Shown piece after piece: positions 48,165-58,530 of a stretch of DNA of 64,000 nucleotides. The translations under genes were made by a program, and so were the position numbers. The notes beneath the pieces were generated by a model that was not told where the DNA came from, made no database searches, and worked only from the letters and a program-made list of their open reading frames with translations. The stretch is from Diphasiastrum complanatum (Eukaryota; Streptophyta; Lycopodiopsida; Lycopodiales; Lycopodiaceae): assembly GCA_029204225.1 (NCBI GenBank), contig CM055100.1, positions 16,150,864 through 16,214,863 on the forward strand, in the 5' to 3' direction. Each line of letters starts with the position of its first letter. Position 1 is the first letter of the stretch.

Positions 48165-48491
48165 TCACTGAATCCGCAAAACTCTTCTGATGTGGAAGCT
48201 GAGCTGCCTGGCACATATCTTGCTGGTGCTTTGCGCCATCATACATCTGGCTACTTCCATCAGGGTCCTGTTCTTTCTTTCTGCAACATCATTGTGCTGC
48301 AGTGTGTAGGCTACAGTCCTTTTGCGAATGATGCCACGATCATTGCAGAAGTCAGTGAAGCGATTCGAGATGTATTCGCCACCTCGATCTGTTTTGATCT
48401 GCTTCACTTTGTTGCCTATACATCTCTCAGCCCAATTCACATATTTTGTGAATTTATCAAGTGTTTCAGATTTTTTCTGGATAAAATACAC
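48165..48491 (-). pseudogene. Copia element C: integrase core
   Basis: The frame has KQIKTDRGGEYISNRFTDFC and HNDVAERKNRTLMEVARCMM, carrying the second Asp and the Glu of the D,D-35-E site. It breaks off soon after, before the usual insertion domain, which may have been lost by deletion. Confidence 0.85.
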
Positions 48492-48523
48492 TCTGAAAAA
48501 TTTGCTATAATCATCAATGAAGG

Positions 48524-49009
48524 TTATATAATACTTTGAACCTCACATTTGTCAGAATGCACTAACTCTAGAATCTTAGTCGTTTTGTAGGAGTCTTTGA
48601 TGAATGGAGTGCGTGACATTTTGCCCTTCAAACATGCATCACAGGTGGTCAAACTAGTTGCATTCGAGATGCTGACCCCTATTATCGCACCATGATGGCT
48701 TACTTGATAAAGTGTCATTGAGTTCATGTGGCATAATCTTCTATGCCACAAAGTGTCTGGCGAGTCATCATGAGTCTGATGCACCTGATCTGCAGGTAGG
48801 CGTACCTTCAGATGATATAGGTTTCCTTTCCTTCTGCCTTGATCGATCAGAGTACTGGTATTGGCGTTAATCATGTTGCATGCTTCATCAAAAAACGTCA
48901 CACGCATACCTGCATCTGCTATTCTTGCTACAGAGAGCAAGTCTTGTTGCAGAGTAGGCACGAATAGAACGTCTATCTTTGCCGTTGGTGTTGAGCCATA
49001 GTGAACCAA
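48524..49009 (-). pseudogene. Copia element C: protease end and pre-integrase zinc domain
   Basis: Contains DVLFVPTLQQDLLSVARIAD, then LWHRRLCHMNSMTLYQVSHH and CDACLKGKMSRTPF. The H..H..C..C spacing is that of the GAG-pre-integrase domain. The end LELVHSDKCEV leads into integrase. Confidence 0.85.
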
Positions 49010-49055
49010 TACCGTTCACTTGATGTTTGGATCCATCTCCAAGAACTATGAATCT

Positions 49056-49487
49056 TTAAGGATCTGCACTTCTAAAATCAGACATTATTCGTCTTGATGT
49101 CACGAAGTGTGAGGAGGCTCCTGAATTAAGGATCACCTCATGTGTATTAGATGTTGATGATGCACACACATCTTCACAGATGTAGGCGGTCGAACAGTTT
49201 CTGTTCGTTCTTTCTTCACCCATCTTGGAGCTCTCAAGCTCCTCAACATAGGATGAACTATTGTTGTTCTCATATCTGTTTTGTGCTGTTTTGTTTCTCG
49301 GGTTCTGGCGGCAATCCACGGCTGCATGACCCTTCTTGTGGCAGTGGATACACTCAATCTTGGGATTGAGCCAACATGTATCAACTGTATGCCTGTCTCT
49401 TCTGCATCTCACGCAAGTCTTCTTGTCTGCACCTTGCTGCTTTGACCTCCCTTTGCTCTTCCAGTTACTTTTACTTGTTTCCTCCAC
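49056..49487 (-). pseudogene. Copia element C: zinc knuckles and protease
   Basis: Two CCHC knuckles: CVRCRRDRHTVDTC and CIHCHKKGHAAVDC. The protease box is VILNSGASSHFVTSRR, where Asn replaces the catalytic Asp of DSGA, so the protease is inactive even without the frame breaks. Confidence 0.88.
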
Positions 49488-51183
49488 TTGCTGATCACGA
49501 TCCCGCCTCTGATTCGACTCCCTTTTAGGCTTAAATTGCTTCTTGGATTTTTTTTTGTTGCCATAGAGGGCCTGGTCAGAACATCTTTGTGATCAAGATG
49601 TTCTCTGGCCTCGACTTCCTCTCGAATCTTGACAATCGCCTTTTCGAGGTTCACGGTAGGATCTTTCGCGAGCAAGGTTCTCGTCATTTGGAATGATCTG
49701 GGTAAGGCTCTCAACAGGTACGTGAGTTGCTTCTCAGTTGACACTGCATTCTCTGCTCCAGAGTTATGTAGTGATAGAAACAGATTCTTCATCTTTCTTA
49801 TGAAAGAAGTGAGGTCTTTTCCATCCCACTGTAGATTCGTCAACTGATCTTCCAGCATCATGATTTGACTTCTTGATTTTGTCTGAAATCTGGTGAGCAA
49901 TGCATCCCACATCTCCTTAGCTTTGGAGAGTGTAGCCAGGTCAAGTGAGACTATCTTCGATGGAAGATGAAAGCAAGGCTACTGCCTGTTGGATTTATTT
50001 CCTCTAGTCACCTATATCTCATTTTTTAATTTGCCTCCATTCATGCTGCAGATTTACTTGGGTTGTCGCGCAGTCTGCATATTCACATGCAAATTCTCAT
50101 AGATGATGAAAAGTCAAAAAGCAAGGGCTGATGTCACACCCTCTTCACACTCATGCAGCTGCGCTAATAGACTGGACGACGACTGCAACCACCCACGATC
50201 TCCTACAGACAACACATCCACCCTGTACTTTCTTCATCTGCACACCTGTAACATTATGTATATATATTGAATACCATTTGCGTATTCATAACAAGTTAGT
50301 AAGCGAGAGAGAATGAAGAAGAGAAGCTTATCAGAGATAGACAAAAGTAGATGCTCTGTGCATTGATTCTTTGATTTGTCAGCAATAAGATTTCATTCCT
50401 TTACAGTTTGAATAACCTTCATAGGGCACGCGGTTTGGTCCGCTACTATCTTGTGCGCTACCGCATTATTGACATGTATACTTGATATACTTAATCTAAT
50501 ACAATTCTTTGTTCTGTGTTCAAATTTGTGTTAATATATGCTTATTATTCATTTTTTCTGATTTTTCTAGTTGCTCTTTCTGGTGATAGACGACTAACAT
50601 TTAGTCTTGTCTTTCGCAAGTGTTTCGCGATTAATTATCAGTCAAGCACTGTCTAGCTCTTCGTGAATCATTCGCGACATACAATTTGTCTAGCTATTCA
50701 CGACAAATTATTCTTCTGGCGTTTCGTTTATTAATGTTTGGCTATGTAATCAAGAATGACCATGATTTCCATCACTAATGGTCTATTCGTTCTGATAGGC
50801 ATAGTCATGCTTCTGGAGAGAGCCGCATAGTTCGTTCTGCTGTGCATGAACAATTTTTATTCGAGTTCGTTTCTCGTTCGTGTTTCGTTTCTCGTTCATG
50901 TTCATCTTACCCCTCTGAGCTAAATTTTTTGTTTCTAACATATGACACCTTTCTCAACTCTCGCTACTCTCCCTCTCTCCAACACTGCCTTGTCGTTTTT
51001 CTCCCTCCATTCGCGTAGTTCCTTGTCTGATGTTGTAGGCATCTCTTCTGTGCCATCCACCCAGGGAAATAAACCTTTGCCCTTGAGTATCAGTGATGTC
51101 TTAACTTTCCAGGCTAGAAAGTTAAAACTTGAAGAATCAAGAATTGCGTAGATCTTGCTCTGCATGCTGCTGATTGAAGCCAT
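49409..51183 (-). pseudogene. Copia element C: gag, split by a solo LTR
   Basis: The N-terminal part (50941-51183) starts MASISSMQSKIYAILDSSSF and contains FLAWKVKTSLILKGKG, ending in VEKGVI. The protein resumes at about 49985 with ALLSSSIEDSLT, then shifts frame into ATLSKAKEMWDALLTRFQTK, LTSFIRKMKNLFLSLHNSGA and TVNLEKAIVKIREEVEAREH. The two halves are separated by an insertion at 49987-50940. Gag forms the virus-like particle in intact Copia elements. Confidence 0.88.
49987..50940 (+). mobile_element. 954-bp solo LTR inserted in the gag of Copia element C
   Basis: The segment starts TGTTGGATTTATTTCC and ends TTTTGTTTCTAACA, the TG..CA ends of an LTR, and splits a gag reading frame exactly at its borders. 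A TATA-like TATGTATATATATTG (about 50255-50269) is followed by a purine-rich stretch, suggesting plus orientation. It has no coding sequence. The 5-bp flanks do not match clearly, so the duplication has decayed or been lost. Confidence 0.75.
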
Positions 51184-51282
51184 TGCTTTAGTTTGTTCCC
51201 ACGTTGATGGTTGTTTGTTTGAATACTTGGCCTCCTGGATCCGCTAGCTTCTTGGCTATGTCAGAATATGACAGGATAACCC

Positions 51283-51294
51283 GCTCTGATACTA
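51283..51294 (-). promoter_or_regulatory. Primer-binding site of Copia element C
   Basis: The minus strand reads TAGTATCAGAGC, one mismatch from the tRNA-Met primer site TGGTATCAGAGC. It lies one base inside the 5' LTR end at 51296, which fixes the LTR edge and the element's orientation. Confidence 0.85.
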
Positions 51295-51295
51295 C

Positions 51296-51885
51296 TGATG
51301 CAGAATGATGAATGGATGTCGTGGTTATGAAACAATCATGAAATTGTCGCGAAAGTGAAGCAATCGCGATCCAACGGATTTTGGATGGAGTTCAGATGTG
51401 GTCGCTGGACACTGCCAACTGAATCACTCCTACAGTCCTCCAGAATGTAGTTAGGCACTGTTGATCTACGTTTATAAATTAATACAACATTCTACGAATT
51501 CAACCAATGTGCGAAATTGAAATGAATGGAAAAATCAGACATTCAAATAACAGCAAACACAATTGCATTCAAGATCATACATCTAGATTGACATGTGCAT
51601 AATGGCTACAAGATCATCTATTGATTTTTCTTCTTGTTCTTCAGGGCACTGCATGCATATCCATGCAATGCGTTGGTGTGAGAGAAAACACAGTTCTCTC
51701 ACAAATGGATGTCTCGCTTACTAGCAGACCTGTGGATCTCTATGGATCCTGATCACAGAGCACGTCTTGCATGCAGGCGGACTTCTTGTCTGTATTTCAT
51801 CTTGATTGCTTACTAGCATCAGACTACTTCATCTTCTATATTTGTTTTCAAGTATCATCTAGTTAGTATATAGTCGCTCTACGTA
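51296..51885 (-). repeat. 5' LTR of Copia element C, apparently truncated
   Basis: 590 bp matching 45603-46194. Its outer edge abuts a gag fragment of another Copia element with no TG start and no visible target-site duplication. The LTR has probably lost its beginning by deletion or recombination. Confidence 0.85.
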
Positions 51886-52181
51886 GACTTGGATTCATAA
51901 AGCTTCTTCAAAGCTTCCCAAGCCTCCAAAGATGATGTGCATTTACCAATCTCCTTGAGAAGTTCATTGGTAACATTCATCTTAATCATGTGTAGAGCCC
52001 TTTTGGCCTTCTTATCATACCTCATTTGATCTTGTTGAGTTGATGGTCTCTCCTCCAACCCAACAACAATATCCAAAACATCATTCATCTCAAGAAGTGA
52101 TTCCATCCTCACTTTCCACAATGAATAGCTACTTGAGGTAAGCCTTCCAACATGAATCCACCACTTGTAGCCATGTTGCAA
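51886..52181 (-). pseudogene. Copia gag N-terminal fragment
   Basis: The minus frame has RLTSSSYSLWKVRMESLLEM, VVGLEERPSTQQDQMRYDKK and SLEAWEALKKLYESKST. This is the gag N terminus of the family seen at 43511 and at the right edge, where YESKNQNRM follows. Here it stops at YESKS, exactly at the LTR of element C. Confidence 0.88.
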
Positions 52182-52756
52182 TGACCTGATCTTCTTTCTT
52201 CAACCTGTTCCAATGCACAAAGCACTCTCTTGAATGTCAACAAATTAACTCAAGAAGAAATCACAAAAATATGGAATCTCTCAAATCTCTTCTAGCACTT
52301 CTAACTAGAAAATCAACACATAAAATAGTGAAATCTTGATCGACCTATGATCTATCCTCAATCTAATAATTCTTGCCACTTCCTAAGATTGAAACACACT
52401 CAAATAAAGTTTAGTAACCTCACAAACTAGAGATCCAATCAAAATTAAAGTTTTGACAAAATCGCAAATAATTGAATATCTCAAATTCTACATGCAATTT
52501 CTAAGAACTTGATATATAATCTCCAATGAGACCTTCCTAATGCACCAAAAATTGGCTAATTCTAGTAAACCAAGTGTGAAATCGGAATTGTTCAAGTATA
52601 TAAACCTATATTGAGTTTTGACCTACAAAAGATCAATTCTACACATGCAAAAATGCTGATTTTTGAGTAGAGGTCAATCTAGCATGCTCTAGCATTGGTA
52701 ACTCCTCCAAATCTTTGCTAAAGATGGATGATCCTTTCATAACCTGAAACACAAGA
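52182..52756 (-). other. Untranslated leader of the Copia gag fragment
   Basis: Non-coding DNA between the primer-binding site at 52757 and the gag start. AT-rich; no other feature. Confidence 0.5.
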
Positions 52757-52768
52757 GCTCTAATACCA
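52757..52768 (-). promoter_or_regulatory. Primer-binding site of the second minus-strand Copia element
   Basis: The minus strand reads TGGTATTAGAGC, one mismatch from TGGTATCAGAGC, directly after an LTR end in TTTGCA. Confidence 0.8.
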
Positions 52769-53270
52769 TGCAAATGATTTCATATCATTCAGGATCTAAT
52801 CCATGTCCCTGATCTTTGGTTACAAAAAGGAGCAAGCCAACAATCCTACCAATGTAGAAAAATTAGCATCTACATACAAAATGAGATGCAAAGTCTAAGA
52901 GATACTGATCAAACATGAACCAAAACAAAACATAAAATATAGTTTCTGTCCATACGATTACAGTAATCTACTGTATTTCACATGTGTGGAACCAAAATTA
53001 GCAATAAATGATCATTCTACACATAGAATTGCAAGATAACATCATGAGAGTGCACCAATGAGTAGTAGAACCCAAAGAGAACCATGTATAATGATGAAAT
53101 GAGAGAGAGAAGAGAGAAGATGTGTCTCTCCATGAGTTACATCAATATATAGTAGGTCCAAACCCTATTTGGCCACTTGGCTTTCCCTCCAAAATGTAAA
53201 CCCTACTATTTTTGGGTCTAGATTCAATGTACCCAAAGTTCAAATTTGAATCTCTCTCAAACTCGACTAC
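52769..53270 (-). repeat. 5' LTR belonging to the Copia gag fragment
   Basis: The inner edge is fixed by the primer site at 52757-52768. The outer edge is uncertain; the LTR-like texture, including a GA-rich stretch and ATATATAG at about 53143-53152, continues to roughly 53270. No partner LTR is present. Confidence 0.5.
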
Positions 53271-53519
53271 CAACTTTCCCACACTTTCAAAAAGTGTTTA
53301 AGAATGAGTCGTGGGAACGATTATCAATAATAGAGAAAGAAATTATTAGAAAACATTCATTAGTGCAAACACACGTAAAGAAACTAGAGAATCTGTGTAT
53401 TAGCTGTTGTAATAACAACGATCAGATCACGATCTTGTGCCCGGGAATGGTTCACAGTAGTAATGCACTATGTGTTGTGATCCTACTATGCTTATTACAG
53501 ATTGAATAAATCTTAGACA

Positions 53520-53787
53520 AATCAGTGGCGATCTTGTGTCTAGATACAATATGGCCTAAACTAAGACCATGTGTGATCCAAAATTGGCATTTTTTTGGGC
53601 TCAATGACATTTGAAATTTGTAACATTGTATAAGCACTTTTTCTAAGTGAGATAAGTGTTCATCATTGTATCCATGCATGTAAAGATCATCCAAAAAGAT
53701 CTCGAGAAACTTTTGCAAGTAGTCTTTGAATGTCTTTTCCATGACACACCGAAAAGAGCTAGGAGCATTACAAAAACCAAATGACAT
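53520..53787 (-). pseudogene. Gypsy reverse transcriptase fragment
   Basis: The minus frame reads MSFGFCNAPSSFRCVMEKTF, FLEIFLDDLYMHGYNDEHLS, MSLSPKKCQFWITHGLSLGH and IVSRHKIATDLSK. It includes the catalytic FLDD that is missing from the Gypsy copy at 31885-35672. Only this palm-thumb piece exists, about 90 codons long. Confidence 0.88.
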
Positions 53788-53799
53788 GACATTGTTATT

Positions 53800-54460
53800 G
53801 ATCCATCTTGTTTAAGCTTTACTTTGAAGATCCACTTAGTGTCAATAGGTTTTATTCATGCAGAATGATTAACAAGATTCCTAGTCTTGTTCTTCATTAA
53901 TGAATGGTACTTAGTATCCATAGCAGCTTTCCATTTGTCTACATCTGACAGTGACAAAGCTTATGCAACAGAGGCAGGTTCGTCGTGACTTATAAATGTC
54001 CGAGGGATGAAGCGATCAGTTTCTGTCGTTGCCGTGCATACCTTCGACTACAGGTTCTTGAGTAGACATCTATCTTGGATGAATGACTGGGAGGTTTCAT
54101 TCTGTGGTTGAACATTCGTAGGTCCAGGCCTAATCGATGGTAAATGGAGTTGTTGGGACAAACTCGTGCATTTTTGCTTTCTGCTTAAAATCATAAAATT
54201 TTTCTTCAAGGAAGACAACATCTTGGTTGATTGAGATCTAACCTGTATCAGCATCATAAATGTGATATGCTTTATGTGATGTTGAGTAGACAATGAAAAT
54301 GTACTTACAGCTTACATGGTCTAGCTTCTTCCTCAAGTCAGATGGTATATGTGCATAACAGAGACATCTGAACACACGTAGAACACAATTTCCTATTGAG
54401 TGGATAATTGAAAAGGTTCTCCTAAGAAGATTCCCTCCAAAAGTTTCAAAAATCGACATA
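53800..54460 (-). pseudogene. Copia integrase end and reverse transcriptase start, fragment
   Basis: 54238-54459 encodes VFRCLCYAHIPSDLRKKLDH and KAYHIYDADTG, the end of Copia integrase. After a degraded stretch, about 53800-53950 encodes SLSDVDKWKAAMDTKYHSLM, a stop, then IKPIDTKWIFKVKLKQDGS, the start of reverse transcriptase. It runs straight into the Gypsy fragment at 53787. Confidence 0.8.
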
Positions 54461-55122
54461 TAAAAAATAAAAGCACATTATTGCAATTTTTTTTTTAAGA
54501 GTGTGATTTTTGACTGTTTTTAAAAACTTGAGAATGCACATACCATGTTTTCAAAAATAAATTAGTAAAAAACTATATAATTCTATCCTTTGCATTTTGA
54601 TATAGTTTTAAAAAACCACACAATAAAAAAGAGAGAGCATAAAATGCATATAGCTATTGTACTTCTCATTGAGAGTTTGTTATATGTACTTTACAACACA
54701 CGAACCATTAATATTTTGATTGTCATCTAAATATTTCAAGAATGCATTCTGCTAAGAAAATGATATCTTCCACACTTTATAATGATGTTTTAGTTTTCAT
54801 TTCAATAAATTTTGATCTAGTAAAACAATATTCATGTTCTATGCAATATCCATCTATTTATACTAGTAAATTCAATGTATCCAAAAGTTTGCATAACAAA
54901 TTAATTTATGTAAAGTCACAATGACAGTGCATAAAAGTGAAATATTTATAACTATAAGCTCATGAAGTATAGTATCCCAAGTACATCTTTGTGAATCTCT
55001 GACAAATAAAATCTTGATTTCTAAATTTGGCACTTGCCAGTAAAATATAAGTATCCATATAAACCAAAGGTTCAGCCAATAACATATATATCTTCCAAAC
55101 AATCAATATAACAGTAAAAGTA
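54461..55122. other. Nothing recognised
   Basis: Strongly AT-rich DNA without genes or repeats that I can identify, between retroelement fragments and the methyltransferase-like gene. Confidence 0.5.
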
Positions 55123-56417
55123 TCAAGCAATATCTAGCAACATATCCGGTAATGCCTTCTTGGCTGATTGAGAGGCTTGTCCCTCGTCAAAGACTTTAAT
55201 AGCCCTCTCAGTGTAATCTTGAGGGGGATCAATAATATCATCTCTCAAACCAACTAACTCCCCTTCTTCATTTAGAAGTGGGAGAACAAGTTTCGATAAG
55301 GCACTTTGGAACCTCTCACTATTGTCGACTGCTCGAGCCCCAACTTCATGATCTTCATCTAGAAGTTCTCAAATAGCAGCCACTCTCACCTCAATGTAGG
55401 TCGCCTAGCCTTCATCCACTTCAACAGCTATGCAATTCCTATTTTTCTTGAGGGCACATCATGTGGTAGTACCTACATTTGATAGTAAATAAAAGAATAA
55501 GTTATTCACCTAAAACAAAATTAAATTCTAAAGTTAATACTTGATCACGAAAACTAATCGTAAGCAAAGAAACACATCTTAATACCTGTTCCTGCAAATA
55601 GGTCCAGAACCCAATTATCCTCATTCGAGAACATGTTAATTAACTTGTTGATTAATCTTTGAGGCTTTTGGTAAGGGTTTACCAAAGACCTATCACCTCC
55701 AAATGTTCCAATTTACGAGTCACAACTGGACAAGAAATAACATTACTGTATTGTTCATTGCAATGAATTCATGATCTCGTTTTTTCATGCGCATCATAGT
55801 AGCCCATCATCATCATTTCAAAAGAACTGATTAGCCGACAGCCTAGTGCACGCTCAAGATTTGTTTTGTTCCTACATATATTATACCATATTAACATCCA
55901 GACTTACATTCGTAACTATCAACTACATAAAATAAATATCACAATATATATTTAAAATGACATACCAGACAAGGTGCTCAATGGCATGACAACAGGTCTT
56001 CAAAGATGCAATCACTGAAGACGATTGTGCCACGCTATGAAAAATCACACACCTTCATAAAAAAGATGTTGTCAAGATAGCAAAATCAGTAACCAGCTTT
56101 GTTATTTGAGGGTACATAAAAGGTTTGCCATCATTAATGAAGCTAGGCATTCTGAATCCATAAGGAACATCTGCAATAGCAAGAGTATACTCATGCTTTG
56201 GGACATCCTCATGCAATTTTGAGATATCGCAGTAGACAACACAATAAGTAAATGTCCTCATTGGATCAGAAAGACATGTGATGGTCTTATAATCCTCAGA
56301 CAATGGTGGGAGAGAATCTCTCAATTGAATCCTCATTCTTTCTTCTTTAGCCCTCTGTATATGTGATAAAAAATTTGGAGGGCAATCCAACTCTTCTCCA
56401 GGCTTGGCTTTTTTTGG
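55123..56417 (-). pseudogene. DNA N4/N6 methyltransferase-like gene (beta-class order), decayed
   Basis: Three exons with GT..AG junctions that keep phase: 55966-56417, 55586-55872, 55123-55472. Exon a has EYTLAIADVPYGFRMPSFIN, matching the catalytic DPPY box as DVPY, then SVAQSSSVIASLKTCCHAIE. Exon b has VNPYQKPQRLINKLINMFSN then EDNWVLDLFAGTG, the S-adenosylmethionine-binding motif I, finished by exon c (TTT, then CALKKNRNCIAVEVDEG). Catalytic motif before motif I is the order of beta-class N4-cytosine/N6-adenine DNA methyltransferases. The tail (LDEDHEVGARAVDNSERFQS) is a family-specific extension to TGA at 55123. Five or so stops and one frameshift make it dead. The start was not found; upstream lies a palindromic repeat array and a divergent gene. 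Confidence 0.75.
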
Positions 56418-56547
56418 CTGCAAAAAGACAACAACAGATATTAAAAAGAATAACAAACTATAGCCCACAATAATACCAAACACATGACAAGTCAACCCAC
56501 TTCATCTATCCTAATATCAAGTTAGATGCAATTCTTCAAAAAGACAT

Positions 56548-56778
56548 TCAAACTCGATGCACTACATCGAGTTTGTGTTCCATTTTAGACACAAACTCGA
56601 TGTAGTGCATCTAAACAGTAAACCAACTCAATGCACTACATCGAAATGGTTGGTCAACTCGATGCAGTGCATCAAAATAGTACACCAACTCGATGCACTG
56701 CATCGAAATGGTTCATCAAATCGATGCAGTTCATCGAAATGTTACACCAACTCGATGCAGTGCATCGAGTTGGACACA
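56548..56778. repeat. Palindromic 31-bp tandem repeats between two divergent genes
   Basis: Six copies with an exact 31-bp period start at 56593, 56624, 56655, 56686, 56717 and 56748. Each centres on a palindrome like TCGATGCACTGCATCGA followed by an AATGGTT/AATAGTAC-type spacer. A further palindrome at 56552-56572 and the first copy form a larger inverted repeat around TCCATTTTAG. Because 31 is not a multiple of three, the open frames across it cannot be a repeat protein. Confidence 0.93.
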
Positions 56779-58530
56779 CCAACTAAATTCAGTGGCAAAT
56801 TTGCAACTGAATAATGTTTCAAATCCTAGCCGTAGCGAGGAAAATGAGATTTCATCATTCTCATCTGTTGATGTCCCATCATATTTACGACCATGTTTTG
56901 GTGATTAACCAATATTCTCCAATTATATATTATCATGTGGGTCGTTTGGTTCTAACAATCATTTCATGTATTTCGTCACAGAAGGCGTTCCTTTGGAAAG
57001 AATAGGAAAGATTTTTTGACTATTGATCAACAAGTTCAAGAGGCATTGCATTCTTTTTGTTGCAATGCAAATTGGTTAATGAAGTTAGGAAAGCAAAAGA
57101 TAAAAAGATGGAGAACATTTTATTTAGGTCTAAGTCCTAGTGAGCAAGATGTGTTTCTATCCTGACAATTGACACCTTGTTAATATAAAACTTTTGACTA
57201 TAGTCTGGGGAATGATCTCGTTTGTAGAGGAGCATTTAAAATCATCTTGAGCCTCGACACCTCTCGATTAGAGAGGATAAAATACAGTATTAATAAGTTC
57301 GGTCATATCCATCCATTTTCAAAGGTTGTGGGTGATGTTGCACAACACACATTGTTTTGGACGGAGAAATATTTTTTGTCTTCATTGCAAGGTAATGCCA
57401 ACCACTGGCAAATTCCATCTCGTTGATAACTTTACTCGGATGTAAATTTTTTCAGTATACAAAGGGCATATGATTCAAAACAACGACAGGTACATATCTT
57501 ACTCATATTTCACAAAACTTTGGAAAAGAGGTTTCAATAATGTCTCTATTCCAAGAAAAGTTTGAATGGGAGTATGCAGTGCATGTGTAGAGTTGAAAAG
57601 TAAAAAAAAAAGCCTTAAGGGATACAACAGAGATTGGGGCGGTGAAGAAAATGCTTTGGGTCTCTAGAGAAGTATTTTGCATTGCCATTGACGGGATGGA
57701 TAAAAAAAAGACATAGTTGCCTCACTTCGCATGGCTACCAAAGGATTGATTCAAGCACATTTGGTCGGTTGCCTGATATAAAATGAAATTGTTCATCCCC
57801 AAGTATTTTTCACATATCCTAGTGTGCATATTGATCCCAACTTAACCGTGACTACTATTCATCATGTTTTATCTTCATGGCGAGGATGGCTTTCGGTTGT
57901 TTCCAAATGGTCTTAGGTTATTTGAATATGCTTGTTGAGAAGGGTGTTTTCAGGAAAGTAAAGGTTAATTTTCTATTGGTTGGACACACACACGATTATA
58001 TAGATCAAATGTTCAACACTTTCTCTAAAAAGTTATCACGTCGAGATGCATTTACACTTCCTATAATGATATCCATCATAGAGGAAGCCTGCACTCTGTG
58101 AAGTCTTCAAGAGAACTATGTTTGGAAGAGTTAAATGACATTAGCTACCATCACTTCTTTCTTAAAAAAAAAAATTATGGAAAAAGAGGTTGTGTCAATG
58201 TATGGAAAACAATTGTTGACATGTAAACAATGGCTTCCGACAGATGGTTTGAAATTCTTGATACATGTACCAATTGTTCAAATGAAGTCCGCAAAGCAGA
58301 TGCCTATGTTATTAGCCAAAGAAGTTAAAGAACCTGAAAAACAAACAAGACCTATTGATTATCGAAAGTGCATAGAACATAAAGTTCTAATCGAGAAGGA
58401 AAAAAAAAATGCAAGAGATCAGGATACCCAATGGTGGGATACATTTCATGAGGAGCAAATTGTGATATTAAGTAATATTGAGGACGACAAATGGGAACTC
58501 CCATTTGAATTCGTATGGCCTGTCCATTAA
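56779..58530 (+). pseudogene. DUF7869-like transposon protein, decayed
   Basis: Plus-strand coding remnants in order: NPSRSEENEISSFSSVDVPS (about 56820-56890); after a likely intron, RRSFGKNRKDFLTIDQQVQE and ALHSFCCNANWLMKLGKQKI; then, through stops, NKFGHIHPFSKVVGDVAQHT; YISYSYFTKLWKRGFNNVSI; REVFCIAIDGMDKKKT; and 57877-58101, GYLNMLVEKGVFRKVKVNFL followed by LVGHTHDYIDQMFNTFSKKL. The last motif (LLVGHTHD-x-[IV]DQ-x-F) is the hallmark of DUF7869 proteins, of unknown activity and often present in mobile or multicopy plant and animal genes. 58135-58530 continues (TCKQWLPTDGLKFLIHVPIV, WWDTFHEEQIVILSNIEDDK). Many stops and shifts. I infer a transposase-like role from copy behaviour only. Confidence 0.65.

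Noticed and set aside
56548-56778. CRISPR-like array (palindromic repeats with spacers)
   Set aside because: The window is plant nuclear DNA, the spacers are about 12-14 bp and similar to each other, and there are no cas genes. These are tandem iterons.
56557-56814. Repeat-containing open frame across the palindromic array
   Set aside because: The repeat period of 31 bp is not a multiple of three, so the protein would not repeat; the frame is incidental.
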